The position numbers and the translations under genes were made by a program. This document shows, piece after piece, positions 25,058 to 37,609 of a DNA stretch of 64,000 bases. The number at the start of each line of letters is the position of its first letter. Position 1 is the stretch's first letter. The stretch spans positions 28,296,501 to 28,360,500 of the forward strand of contig NC_044572.1 in the NCBI RefSeq assembly GCF_901933205.1, read 5' to 3'. The stretch comes from Camarhynchus parvulus. Its lineage: Eukaryota; Chordata; Aves; Passeriformes; Thraupidae. The notes under the pieces are model-generated. The model was given only the letters and a program-made list of their open reading frames with translations, made no database searches and had not been told where the DNA came from.

Positions 25058-26304
25058 ATGGAATGACTTCAATATATGAAACCTGATTTTGTTAAAGTTA
25101 TTCAAAAGAAAAACACCTTTCCCTTCAGGTAGATAAATGCACATATTGTAGACGTATGATGCTGCATAGTGCAATATGAAGCATAAAAGAAAGACACACA
25201 CACATGTAATATTGGAGGAGTATGGGCCTCTCAGGAAGGAGCAGAAAGGGGGCTCAAGCAATGCCTCCCCTGCTCCTCTCAGAGGTTCCCATGGAGGAGG
25301 TCAGGTTCTCACAGCAGGGCTCAGGTCGATGCTTTGCACCAGCACAGCAAGGCCCACCCTGTCAGTCTGCAATCTGGTGGCTCCTGTGGGCTCTGCAATG
25401 CCTAGGGAGAGCATCTGTATAATCTTAATATCTAGGAAAAAATCACAGTGCATAAGCTTGAACCATCAATCAAAATGGGAACCAAGTTCCAAAATATTTT
25501 GCTTTTTGTTTGGTTTGGTTTATGTTATTAAGTTGGTGTCCCTAATTATATTTCTTATACTCTCTTTAGTATGAGGCTTCACAGGAAGTTTGACAATATG
25601 TTTACTTGAGACTTCAGCCCTTTGCCTTTGCCCAGAGGCACAAAGCAAAGGCAGAAGTTTAGCAGTTTTACCCTTATCCTTTGTTGCTATCTTAACCAAA
25701 TGAACCTTTTGAACTTGTCTTGAAGACAAGAAAACTTAAGGAGAGGAGGAAAGATAATCAAAAGTAAGCAGGACGCCTAAAAATTGTGTTTCTTATTTCT
25801 TAAAGCCAGCAGGATTGATCTTTTACACACAATGAAACCTCAGTTCCCAGTACAGAGATACTTTATAAATAGACAAGTTTCAGTGTTGGTGGTTGAAACA
25901 CACTGTATTGAGCTCACTCTTGACCCACCTGCAGTGGTGAATAAAGTTACTGAGAGAGGAACCACAGCCTATTTTTCAGCTTGTTATTTGCTGGTGAATA
26001 TCCTAAAACACTTGTAAAGCTGTTGATTCTTTGGTGTTTTTTCAGACTATTATAAGTCTTTTTGCTAAAAGTACAACTCTCATTCTTTCTGTAGACCTCA
26101 AAACTTCTGGCCTCAGACACGTCGTGTGGCAGCAGGGTCCAAGGTAGCTGCACTAAGAATATAACAACATTTCCTAATTATTTCTGAAAGTGTTGCAACT
26201 GAATCTTATCCACTTGTTGCAGTTTGAAAGACAGTTAATACCAGAATCAGAATTTTAATCCAAATACAATGTATTATTTTATATAATTTTCCTGTGACTG
26301 TCCT

Positions 26305-26340
26305 GGTGTGTGTGTGTATATACATATGTATATATAAATA
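26305..26340. repeat. Short GT/TA microsatellite
   Basis: A run of GT dinucleotides passes into alternating TATACATATG-type sequence. It is about 36 bp and impure, with no other content. Confidence 0.7.
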
Positions 26341-28220
26341 TCTCTTTATGTAAATTTTATTAGTAACCCCCTAAATGATGTGGATATTGAAGGCTTTTTA
26401 CAAAAATACTGGACTTTGTATGTACAAATGTCTATGACTTTTTGAAGAAAAAAACATATAGAAAGTATGGTGACCTAACTTCAAAATCCATCGGCACTAA
26501 ATTTACAGTTTTGTACCTGTGGCAAGACATGACATAGAATGGAAGGATATTGCTCTGCTATCCCCTAGTTTCCAGCTAATTTTAAGAAATAGTTATTTAA
26601 GGTTCATGAACCAAATAAAACAACTTTGCAAAAGAAAGAAAAAATGTCTTTGTGTGTTTTGTTCGATGTGTATGGTGGAATTGCTGAAACTTTTAAGAAT
26701 ATCTTGAAATAATCATAGGAGAGTGTATCAGAGTTCTTCTGGCAATGGCTCAGAAATGTGAAACTATTGTCATCTTGACATTCACCACTGATAAACACAC
26801 TATGCACACTAAATCAAAATGGGTATAAAAGTGTGCCATGTGACAGAATAGCCTTTGCCAAATGGGATGACCTGCAATGAGAAAGTCAGTCCTCTTCCTC
26901 TTTTTTTTTAACTGAAAAAAATATAGCAGCAATAATATGGGTAAAAGCCTCAATAAAATCTGTCAGAATTGATTTTTAGTGACGCATAATGTCTGGCAAT
27001 TTAAAGCTTTATTTTGCCAACTGTTTAATCTGCACTACAAGTTAAAGTGTTCCATATGCATAACTTCCCATTTCAGTGATGATCCTGTTTAAAGATTTGT
27101 TCCAGCAGCATTTATTTAATGACCTTTATAAAGACTTTTCTCATTCTTCTGTGAGTTATATTTAAACTAGGGAATAATAAAATTGAAGTGCACAATGGGA
27201 AAAAAATCTCCATTACCCACTACTTTTTTGTTCAAAACTGTAATTACTTCTTAGGCAACGTTAATGAGGAAGCCTGGGAATACAGGCATTCCAATCTTAG
27301 AAAAAATAATAAACCAATGGTCATTATTTGCATCCTTTTAATGCCCAATCATACATTTTTTGTCGCGTAATACCTGTGAAGAAAACTCACATGCGCTGCA
27401 ATATCCACTGTTGTGGCTCCCTTCTTCTATTGATTTAAATATCTTTTTGCTTCTCCCTACTCAACAGGAAGTATGAGGTCATTGCTATAGCTGCAGCACA
27501 ACTTGATAGAGCACTATTCAAACCAGATATACACCATACTTTATATCATATTTTGAATTATTTATCTGTCATGGGAAATAACAGGAGAGGAAGGAGTTAG
27601 CTGGGTGTTTGAAAGGAATGTGGCAAAAGAATTAATGTGCAAGTCCAGCTGCACAAAATCAAATGTCGAGTCCTGGTACAAAGAGTCAGAGTCAGCAATG
27701 GTGGTAAAGCTCTTGGTAACACCAGGAGAGCAAAGAGAGTCATAAATCCAGGGAAAGGCTATCACATCCTGTAAACCAGGTACAGGTGAAACAGAGTACT
27801 AATTTCCAATGGACCGTGGAATATGGCTGCCTGAAACATATGTTAAAAACTAACACGTGCACACAACCCTGCCATTCAGAAACTTTCATCTATCTGTATA
27901 AAGTACTGAGGAAAAGGTTAATCAAGAGTGCTGTATGGCTTAAGGAAATGTACAGAGTGGCTGGCTGATTTGATTCATGTGTCCCAGTGACAAAATTCTT
28001 TCCTGGAGATCCATAATGTCTGGGTTCTTAATTATCTGGTCTTCTGAGCATGTAGGTGTGTATTTAAAAAATGGCCAATAAAATTTCAGCCAAGAAACAC
28101 ACTGTTCATTCCTTTCAGGTTTATTTTAAACCTATTGCACTTAGGTTTCAGCTAAATCAATTTTTCATGAATATCTACCCTAGCAGATTACACCTCAAAC
28201 CAGTTCAGATCTCCAGAGAA

Positions 28221-28264
28221 TTAAAAAGAAAAAATAAAAAAGAAAATAGAAAGAAAAGAAAGAT
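28221..28264. repeat. A/G-rich purine tract
   Basis: Apart from three T residues this 44-bp stretch is all A and G, made of AAAAAG- and AAAG-like units. It falls inside an 85-codon frame (28071-28328) that codes a lysine-rich stretch here. That composition comes from the tract, so the frame is not taken as a gene. Confidence 0.65.
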
Positions 28265-29420
28265 TTCTCAACAAGTAACACCCCAGGAAAAAGAAACAGG
28301 GTTTTTAATTGCTTTGTGCGCTTCATAATTGAAGGCAGGCACCTTCTTGAGGCACTCACTGCCAGGAGGAGTGTGACTCCACTTGGCCCTGCCTAATTAA
28401 TCCTGTGATACAAACCTTCTGGCTTCAATTTTCACATTTCTGTCTCTTTTTAGAGGTGCTAATAAAACTAAAAATTTATGTTGGTTACTGTATGACTATA
28501 ACAGTGCCAGCAGAACACAAATAAACCCATATGGATGAAAGAGACCTTGTCTTCCCATCCCTGGCTTCTCTGTTTTGTGCTGCGTACAGGGACACGCTTT
28601 GTGCTAACAAGAAAAGGTAGAGAACGATTCAGTAGCAGGAAGGAAGTACAGGTCAACTGATTCTTGTGATAGTCTGCTCTGCTCAGATGACTCACTGAAG
28701 CATATGTCTTATTTGTTTATTGACAAGATCTCAAAATAGAAGTACACACTCTGGAAGCTTGGTTGAGCTGGCTACAAATCACAAAACTGCACAACAGCTC
28801 TTAATGAAAGACAAATTGTGCAGCTTAGCCTTTAAAAAGCAGTCAAGGCTGTTTGTGCAGATGCCTTCAATCTTAATAGCTTGCATACTGTGACCTGTGC
28901 ACACTCCCTTACCAGTGCCTAATGAAAGTAATAGACCATCTTTATTTTCCATAGAATGTAAAGACACCACTATTATTGTTATTATTACTAGCATTATGAG
29001 GCAAGGATTTAATTCTTGGACACTGAGAAATTGTATTTACAAACACACACACATATGTAGCAGTTATGAAATACAGTAAGACAAATTCTCTTTCTACTAA
29101 ATTGTTTCTATTTTCATTGCATTATATAGAAGGTGGACTTAGACCTTACTGTATTAAAGTGGGAAGGGTTTACCTTGCCAAGTGAAGTAGAGAAATATTC
29201 TTCCAATAGAGCTGCTGCTTTCATTTAGAAGTACTTTGCAGGTTTCATTATCTTCATCCTACTCCCAGAACCTAAAAATGTAGTTCTGTACATTCAAATT
29301 CCTTTATGCAGTTGAGCACAGTAGGATTGTACCATGGATTTGATCGTTTTCGTTAAGAGATATGATGGAAGAAAAAGGGGATAAAAAGAAGAATTATCTT
29401 AATTTTGCTGCTGTTGTTTT

Positions 29421-29497
29421 TCTCATTTCCTCATCTTGTAAATGGTCACATGTCTCTAGAGATATTGTTTTGAAATAGGTAATACATTTTAGGTAAC
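29421..29497 (+). mobile_element. MIR-like ancient SINE relic (middle part)
   Basis: The sequence CTCATTTCCTCATCTTGTAA then ATGG, followed 40 bp later by TAATACATTTTA, closely follows the middle of the MIR consensus (CTCAGTTTCCTCATCTGTAA, AATGG, and the later TTAATACATGTAA). The order and approximate spacing agree. MIR-type SINEs spread early in amniote history and persist as faint relics in birds. Only about 75 bp can be traced and the call rests on memory of the consensus. Confidence 0.5.
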
Positions 29498-30128
29498 AAA
29501 ATGCCTCAGCTCTGTGATGGTGTGCAAGCTGTATTCCACACAGAAGTTGGAAGGATCGCTGTGATTGGAAAATTAGGATAATTTTGCTGCCAAACTCTAG
29601 CAAATTGCTACTGAGCATCTACAAACCTTTTTTTCTGGCTTCACACTTCAATGCGTTGTGACAAAATTTCTCTATGGATAGCAAAAAACTCAGCCCTTTG
29701 CAACTCCTCAGAAATTTTAAGTGCTTTTTTCAAGATGGGTTGATTTTAATTTTTTATCTGAATGTTTTGAACAATTGCTCTTTGTTCCTGTAAACACTGA
29801 TTTTGGAAAAGGCATTACTATTACAGCTGAAATTTTTACCCACAAACAGAATACCAAGAACTGAAAGCTCAGTTGAAACACTTGGAAAAAATGCTAAAAG
29901 AAACATATAGCACCAAGCACAAAGCACCTGTGGCCTGGCTCAGTGTTGAATATCAGGCTATACCAGACAACCTAAGTGGGAGAGGTTTAGAAATGGTAAA
30001 AGAGACAATTACCCCACAATCAATGCTCTCACTGAGCAGGTCTTCCTAGGCAACAGCTGCTGCTCCACCAGTATATTTTGGACAGGGAATACAGTTTGTT
30101 TTACCAAATGTTTAAGGAGCAGAAACGC

Positions 30129-30146
30129 ATAGATAGATAGATAGAG

Positions 30147-30215
<69 letters not shown>
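30129..30215. repeat. (GATA)n microsatellite
   Basis: About 21 ATAG units are nearly perfect, with one GAGA-type interruption near 30144. Long pure GATA arrays are typically length-polymorphic in vertebrates. On the minus strand the array creates a chance frame of repeating Tyr-Leu-Ser-Ile, which is not a gene. Confidence 0.97.
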
Positions 30216-30216
<1 letters not shown>

Positions 30217-33200
30217 CTAGCTAAAGTTTTCATGGGGGCAGGATGGTGGGGAGAATCCTGTATCAGTAAAAATACATACAAAAAGAGATGAAAAAATTCT
30301 TATCACATAAATGCAGGATGTTCCAGAGAAAAGAACCTGTATTTATTGATTATTTAATGTATATTCTACTTTAAGAGACTCAAGATTATTTAATCTCTTT
30401 TTTAATAATGTGTCTGAAGCAAATATAAAGTGTTCTATCAAATTCTCAAAAAAAAATTTTACATAATCAGTTATTGAGCTGCATTGTAGCAGACAGACCA
30501 GGTCACCTGTCTTGAGCTTCCCTTTCTAGTAGAAGTGTTTCCTTTTAATTGCTAGTAATTCTATGTAAAAATGTGTGTGCCATCTGACTGTCTTCAACTC
30601 AGACTTTTTAAGGCAAGCTTCGTTTCTAGAGAGCAGCTGCAAGTGTAGGAGGTAGGGCAGAGTTTGCCCTTTGTTCAGTTCTGGAGATGGCAGGATTAGG
30701 CTACTTTCTCAGAATGGAGACTGGTGCTTAGTCTGCAAGAATGCCTTTCACAGCCTTCTCAAGAGTAATGCAAATATTTTGTAGTATTTTGTAGTTTACC
30801 ACAAATAATTGCACAGGGAATTGGGTTAAACCTGGTTCACTGTAGTGTTTAGTCTTCAACAATTTGTCTAAATTGTTCTTTTGCTGGAAAACCTGGGGAT
30901 TTCTTTTTAAACCTAAAATTAAATCTCCATCTCCCATGAGGAATTGTACTATTTCTAAAAAAAATGGATATGTTTCATTTTAAAATATTTTTCAACTAAT
31001 TCCATTTCCATGCTCAGTAATTTCACAGGCATGTGAGATTTTATCTGACCCTGATCAATAGCAAATTTGTTACCATGAGCCTGTGGGATAAATTTTCAGT
31101 CTTCACAGAGTATATCAGGTAAGTCCTCTCCTATCTCTAAGTTCTGCTGTGGGTAGACCCCAAATCATTACACCAGTGGTTAAAGACAAGCAAGCAGTGG
31201 CTTTGCAGGCACTACAGGGAAGCCCAGCAGCTCAGAAGCAGCAGTAAAATGGGTCAATTAATCTAGGAAGGGAATCAGATCCTCCTGAAAAAAAAAGTCC
31301 TATTGGTAGAAGCGCTGCCAGCTAAAGACTAACAGTGTCTTCAGTTATGTTGATATGAATTTGTGAGAGGAAGAGGCAAAAGAATGATAAAGTGCATTTA
31401 GCATAGTCTTTTTGTCCAGGATTTTGAAGCCATCATCTCTGACTGGGATCATGTGATATATTTGAAATATTTCCACTACCACTCTTTAAATGACTGGACT
31501 CTATGTAAAATTGTACAGGGCTTACATGTCCTGAAATTACTGTAATTCCAATTCCACTTCTGTTTGGAAGTCTCACAAAATCTTTCCTTTTATGTCATTT
31601 AGCAATATGCCTAATCAGAGCCAGAGGGGGAAGAAATGGATCATTGTAAAAAAAAAAAAAAAGAAATGTAAAACAGTGCCTAGCCTACAATAAACATTTT
31701 CCATGTAGGTGTTTAATTTTTTAACATACTTTTTCTTTTTATTAATCTAATTTAAATAAATGTTTTAGAGACTATGATATACATACAGTTAAATGTCTGA
31801 CAAAACTGTCGTTGTAAACAGTCAAGAAAACTATATTATTTCATATTAATAAAATCAAATCAGGGAAACTTTTGAAGAAAAAAACTACACTCAAAATTCT
31901 GGAGACATAGTAACTCATAGCAAAATGTATTACAAAATAGCGTAAGTAGCATAGGATAAAATATAATGAATCTGGGAAATCAGAGCAGAGGTTAAACTTT
32001 AATGTAATCTCATTACAATAAAATATGAAATCATACTGATTATCTCAGCCCTGTTGATGTTGCTATGCAGTGACACAAATGCAGTAAATATGATTATAAC
32101 AAAACCATTTATGGTTTTTGTTCTCTTACAGGATTGGAAAAAACCAAAAGGACTATCTACTCACTTTGCTCCCTCCCTACTCCCAAAAATGCTGGCAAAG
32201 TTGATACAGTTCTGGGCAGGTTGAACATATGTAGATTATAAAGTGTTGCAGGGATCCACAGATGTGTTCTGAATTATGGTCCAAATAGTGACCCAGTTTG
32301 CACGGCTATGCAAGATAGGAGGGAGAATAAAGAAATAAAACCGTCCTTTATTGCTAATACCCAGGGGAGCTGTAAGAGGTGAATAAAAAGAATAACCACA
32401 ATAGGGAATCTTGCACTGTATGACCTAGTTGCACCAGCATGTAAGAGCTCAGGCACTGAAAGGGAAAGCCAGGAGACTCATTGTCTCTTTGAGCCACAAT
32501 TTGCCTCTTCGTTTACTTAAAGGCAATGCAAAAATATGCTTGGCTTTGTTCAGGGCTAAAGAGTAAAGACCCAGCAGTAATTATTTCTGTGAAAAGTGGT
32601 TGATTTCAGTGTAGTATTGGTGTTTCTTTGAACAACTAAGTTAATAGGATTATGTTATCCCTCATAATTAAGTATGATGCTTTTGGTTGTGTCATGCCTT
32701 CAACAATTAAGCCAAATACATATAGCTCATTCCCTTTCATGCAGCAGTCAGAGATTGCATCCATTTCCTGCCATGTCTTTTATTGCAAACAGTTCAAGCT
32801 TCAGAAGTCTTAGCTTTGCACAGGAACAAATACTTCCATCACTGTGAGATGTGATGAAGATACCTCAAGCTAAAATGCAGACTTGTGAGCGCACTATGTA
32901 TCAGATTATGTATAGAACAAATTATAGAAGCAATTAACAACAAAAAAATACTAGTTTTAATCTACTTCATAAAGGAAGAAGAGCATTCTTGAGGTATGTA
33001 AAACAGTCCTTTCTTTAAAGCAGAGCACTTAGCTAAAATTTTGTGCCTCAGAGTTGAAAATGGTGATAAAGCAATTTTAGCCAATCCTTAATCATAGTAC
33101 TAATCCGACCCAGGTCATTCAGATCATTAAGTTCTTAATCTTATTACTTTATTTTTCTCATGTCCAGGTTCCCTGTGTTCTTCTGACAATATTTTTCTTC

Positions 33201-34072
33201 TCTCAGGGAGGGAAACAGAGTCTCTGTATGTATGCAGAGCCTTAATCATGAGATACCATGAGAGATACTGTCTCTACTATTGAAGTTCTTAAGTGATGTT
33301 AGGAGGATTTTCTTTTTTGGACTGTGGAAGGTTTCATTGGGTTTGGCTGGAATATACCTTCATTTCAGCTGTCCTTTAAGAGCCATAGCTGTCTCCTACA
33401 AGTGTATAGATGCTACTAGTGATGAGACCCACCAATTTTCTTTATGTTTAATGTACCATCTAACAGCATACAGAATGTTTTAAAAATCATTAATTAAGTT
33501 AATTAAATTCCAAAACCATTGGTTGTTAGTACTTTTGCATCATCCTCCATCCACTGTATCCTCCACCCACTGTTTTATTTTTTCATATAATCAATAATGT
33601 CATAATGTGTTAGCATTAATGCCTTTCATCTGAACTCCCACTAATGACAGCTTTTAAATCTCCCCTGGATTCAGTGGGATTTGACATGCCTCAGTGTTGG
33701 TGGAAACAGCACCACACAATGTATGCAGACTGATGCTCTAGAAGGCTTTCTGATATGATATTCTTGTGTTGTGATTATTGCAGAAGTTGTGCAAATCCTG
33801 TTGGGACTTCTAAATGAACTGTAAGGCACACTATAAAAAAAATAATGTAGTGACTTTCATAAAATCACAATATTCCTTAGGCAAAACACTAAGTCACTCA
33901 AAGCAGAAAATATCTGATCTGCATCTAAACTTAGCTGTGTTTCTGAGTTTCTGGTTAGAAAGCATATTAATGCCCTGCAACTTGCACTGGGCTCACTTTA
34001 AAATTTATATTAAGTAGATTGTTACATTATGGTAATGTACTAAATTACCTAAAGCAAAGTAATACAATGATT

Positions 34073-34104
34073 AACTGACCATAAACATTGGTTTATGGTC
34101 AGTT
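34073..34104. other. 14-bp perfect hairpin, 4-nt loop
   Basis: AACTGACCATAAAC (34073-34086) is the exact reverse complement of GTTTATGGTCAGTT (34091-34104), with loop ATTG. It is among the longest perfect stems noticed in the window. No flanking target duplication or transposase remnant is present. It could be the closed end of a tiny palindromic element or a small RNA hairpin, though the stem is short for a miRNA precursor. Confidence 0.55.
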
Positions 34105-34579
34105 TATAAAGTATTACAAAGATTAACATTATGCATTTTCATATCAGAAGAAAATTGCGGGATGAAATATCTCTGGATGGACTTGATGCTATTAAGAATA
34201 ATAAAACAGTGGTATAACTCACAACAGTCTCAAGTTACAGCTTGCAACTAAACTTTTGGTTTAAATCATCTTTGAAAACAGCAGAGATAGCCATCGTTTT
34301 AAAAAATGCCCAAAGCTTTCCAAGCATAGAATAATGGTTTCCAGTATATGTTTTCTAATATATAATGTATTACTTTTTTTTTGCCTCTTTGTTATTCAGC
34401 ATATCATGTCAGATTCTGACCTGACATAGCTGCTCTGATACCAGAAGCATTTTACCACCTTAGCCAAGACAAATAGGGATCTCTTTTTATCCAACTGTAA
34501 TATTTGTCCTAAAAAGCTAGAAAAAAAGTTCAGTGCTTTTGGAGTTAAATTAATTTAATTATGCATAGGTAAAAGTGCT

Positions 34580-35264
34580 GTTCACCTGTTGTTCCAGGGT
34601 TTCATCAGGTCTGTCTGTGAGTTTAACCCTAGCGGCCCTGTGGGCTGTGGCACACAACACCCTGTGAGGGAGCTGAGCTCCCTGCAGTGAGGAAGGCTCA
34701 CTGCAGGCAGCTGCAGGAACCAGAGCACGGTCAGCAGCCCCAGGGAGGCGATTATCCCCCCCTGCTCAGTCCTCATGCAGGTTTATCCATAGTCCAGCTT
34801 TGGGCTGAGTGATGCAAAAGAGATACTTAGAAGCTGCAGAATCCAGAGGAGGGAAGCCATGATTTGGAGGGGGCAGGAGTGCTTGACATGCACATAAAAG
34901 CTGAGGAAACGGAGGGTCTGGAGGCTGAGAGGGTATCTGTTTGCCTCAAGGGGAGTCACAGAAAATGCAAACAGATGCTTCACATGGGTGCACAGTGAAA
35001 GGAAAGAAGTCACAGTCACAATTTATAGAAAGAAAATTACAATAGGAATTAAGGACAAAATTCACGAAGGGAACTGAAAAGCCCTGGAACAGGTTGTTCA
35101 AGAACTGTGGGAAACTGTCCTTGGAGATTTTTCAAAACTTGGTTGGACAGGTCCCTGGGTGACATGATCCAGTTTGAGATTAACCCTGATCCAAGCAGAA
35201 GGCTGGACCAGATGGCCTCCAAAATCTCCCTATAACCTAAATTTTTAGATGATCCTATGATTCT
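34580..35264 (+). mobile_element. CR1 LINE, 5'-truncated 3' end
   Basis: The right end carries the diagnostic CR1 3' tail: GGCTGGACCAGATGGCCTCC at about 35201-35220, then a spaced AACCTAAATTTTTAGATGAT and CCTATGATTCT ending at 35264. Leftward it keeps the expected CR1 order: GCCCTGGAACAGGTTG near 35082, CAGTGAAAGGAAAGAAGTCA near 34995, and GGTCAGCAGCCCCAGGGAGG with GATTATCCCC near 34729-34760. The element lies on the plus strand, about 685 bp long, and covers the end of the reverse-transcriptase ORF and the 3' UTR of the family. It is decayed: stops occur in the remaining coding part and the middle (34800-35080) diverges. It raises local GC content. Confidence 0.85.
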
Positions 35265-37589
35265 CCTTCTGTGTTCCTTCAGCCTTAAAAAATGCCCTTG
35301 GCTACTACTGCATTAAGATTTCGATATTCTAAAGGTTAAAACCAAAAGTAATATTCATTTTACTTCAATATAATAAACCGTAACTTGTAAAGAACCTTTT
35401 CAAATGCAGAAAACTTAAATTAAAGTCTGCTTTCTTCCTTTTCAGGAACTTCAGGAATCTGATAAGCTCAAATGAACTCAGAACACTTTTTCAGGTTTTT
35501 CTGTGCAATTATGAGGTCTAGAAATATGCTTAATTTTTAAATAAAAGATAAGAACTACTGGATCAGGAACTCTCAGAAAATAATCAGTTACCACAATGCA
35601 TGATTTGCTAGAATTGGTGAATGAAATTATATTCTTATATCTATGTGGATCAGTTCCCTGATATAATCCACAGCTGCGTGAAGCAACATGATAGAAAGGA
35701 TGTTAAAAAATTAAAACAAGGCAGGACTGCCTCTCATAATGATACATTTAGGTGGTTTCAATATTTTTCTGAAATTTCAGCCTAAAATAATTTAGGGAAA
35801 TTTGCTTCTGAAAGGGCTTATTTTCCTCCATTACTACTTATACAAATACAGTTAAGGTTATACTGATGCCTAAGGGCTACAGTGCTAAAATCGGTTGTAG
35901 AGAACCAAAGGACACTTAAAATATTGGAAAATTTCTCATAGACTGAAATCTTGAGAGAGAACCAATATTTTTGTTTACTCCACACAAATTATTAACATGG
36001 TACCTGAAAGACATATTGAAAATGCTGCACTTATTATTACAGTTGATTCCTAAACATCAAAATATTATACTATATTTATATACACAGTTGAAAATAGCAT
36101 ATGTGTTATTTTTTCATTATGGAATAACATATGAACAGCATCACCTGGTAACAGCTGTAAAAAAAAATAATTTTAAAATCCAATATACAGCCTTCACTAG
36201 TTTTGTCTGGCAACATTCCTGTCTCTTTCCACTCATATTGGCACTTTCAGGAAGGAATGCAAGATATCCTCAGCCACTGGGGCATTTTATTATTCTTACC
36301 GAATTTTTCTGTCCAAAAATAGTTTTCCCCAGAGGAACTTCAAAGTGCTCATTCACCAATGCAAGCAATAGCGTTCTCCAGCTCTTCTCAAGAAGTCACT
36401 ACTTTCCAGACCATATCCATCAAACACTCTTTCTTGATATGCAATCATTAAAATAACTAGAACAGGAATGTTTATGATCTAATTTGGCTCATTTTGTATT
36501 TCATACTAGATGCCTAAATTATCTGGTAAAATTGTGCCTAAAATACTTAAAGCAAGGCTGCACACAGTGCAAGTACAAAAACAGGACAGCAGTAAATAGA
36601 GACCAGATTTCACAGAGAATATAAGAACACTGGTTTTAAGGTGTAAGAACAATGAAATGGATAAGAAAGCTGTCAGCAGCACAGCAGACAGCTGTGGGCA
36701 CAAGCACCAAAAGCAGCAAAGTGCCATTAAAAATGGGGATTTAGAAATTTGTGTCCCAATTTAAAGCTGGCACAAGTGAAACTAAGAAGGAATATGACAA
36801 GGAAGGCTCTGATAGAGAGAGAATAAAAAAGGCATCAAGAAGAGACTTCCATCCATCAGTGCCTCTGTCCTAATACATGAGAGTAGATCTCGCCAATGGT
36901 GAGTGCAAAGAATGAGTAGGTGCAGGGGGAGTTATTGACTTTCGGGTGAGAAGCTATAAAATCTTGTTACTATGATGACTATTTCCCAACACTTCAGACT
37001 ATATTTCTTTGTTCTTATGTTGGAAAAATTTACCCCACTTCCAAGTGCCTCATGTATAGCCATGAGTAGGTGTCTGAAGGGCTGCACTCATCACATTTCC
37101 TTTCAGCTGAGTGGGACAGATTCCCACGGCACTCAAAAAAAAGTTAGGCACAGATATCACACTAGCACCACAGAAATCAATCCAGGAATAGCAAAATTTT
37201 CTGACTCTGGAAGGGGTTCAAACTGAAATTATTTTAACAGTTGATAAGATGTATATCTGAGGCCCCTGAGTACAGTAGAGTCACTGTTAAGTTTTAAATT
37301 TCAGCCTCCTGGATACATCCTATCTTTTAGCCCTACCTAAAAGACTTAAATATGTCCAGAAAGTTATTTTATTGCAAAAATTAATGTCATCACAAGTTTT
37401 TGAGAACTACTGCTTTTAAATTGCTCTTTAAACAGATAAAGATGGAACCAAGATTTTTACCCAAAGAAAATAATGGTTTATGAATGTCTTACCTACAAAG
37501 CATGGTAATGTGTCTGCTCTTGCTATGCTGCCATGAACATGGACTCCTGATATCTCTCTGCATTTTTAACACAGCTCATGATTTATCAG

Positions 37590-37609
37590 TTTAGTTTAGT
37601 TTAGTTTAG
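37590..37609. repeat. (TTTAG)4 pentamer repeat
   Basis: Four exact TTTAG units. It is short and isolated, and not telomeric (vertebrate telomere is TTAGGG). Confidence 0.85.

Larger units (their letters stand above)
22549..29420. other. AT-rich non-coding DNA, no gene seen
   Basis: There are no convincing coding frames. The longest, 132 codons at 25176-25574, runs through a GC-richer patch at about 25215-25425 that differs from its AT-rich surroundings and may be an unrecognised insertion. Minor tracts: AC-rich at 25193-25206, GT/TA mixed at 26305-26340, A/G-rich at 28221-28264, and AC-rich at 29041-29054. Nothing else stands out. Confidence 0.75.
29498..34579. other. Unique non-coding DNA around a GATA microsatellite
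   Basis: Apart from the microsatellite at 30129-30215, a poly-A run of 16 at about 31648-31663 and a perfect hairpin at 34073-34104, nothing structured was seen. A TTAATTAAGTTAATTAA word at 33491-33507 gives several TAATTA homeodomain-type cores in a row, and 34545-34558 is a 14-bp AT palindrome. Both are plausible by chance at this base composition. The longest frame is 90 codons at 30009-30281 and simply translates the GATA repeat. Confidence 0.75.

Noticed and set aside
25176..25574. 132-codon plus frame
   Set aside because: It only spans the GC-richer patch and runs out into AT-rich DNA; no domain seen.
30129..30215. Direct-repeat array as CRISPR
   Set aside because: Pure tetranucleotide microsatellite with no spacers, in a vertebrate-type genome.
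30009..30281. 90-codon minus frame with repeating Tyr-Leu-Ser-Ile
   Set aside because: Direct translation of the GATA microsatellite.
35971..36456. 161-codon plus frame
   Set aside because: Leu/Phe/His-rich translation typical of AT-rich chance frames; no domain, splice context or homologue recognised.
37590..37609. TTTAG repeat as interstitial telomere
   Set aside because: The unit is not the vertebrate TTAGGG and only four copies are present.
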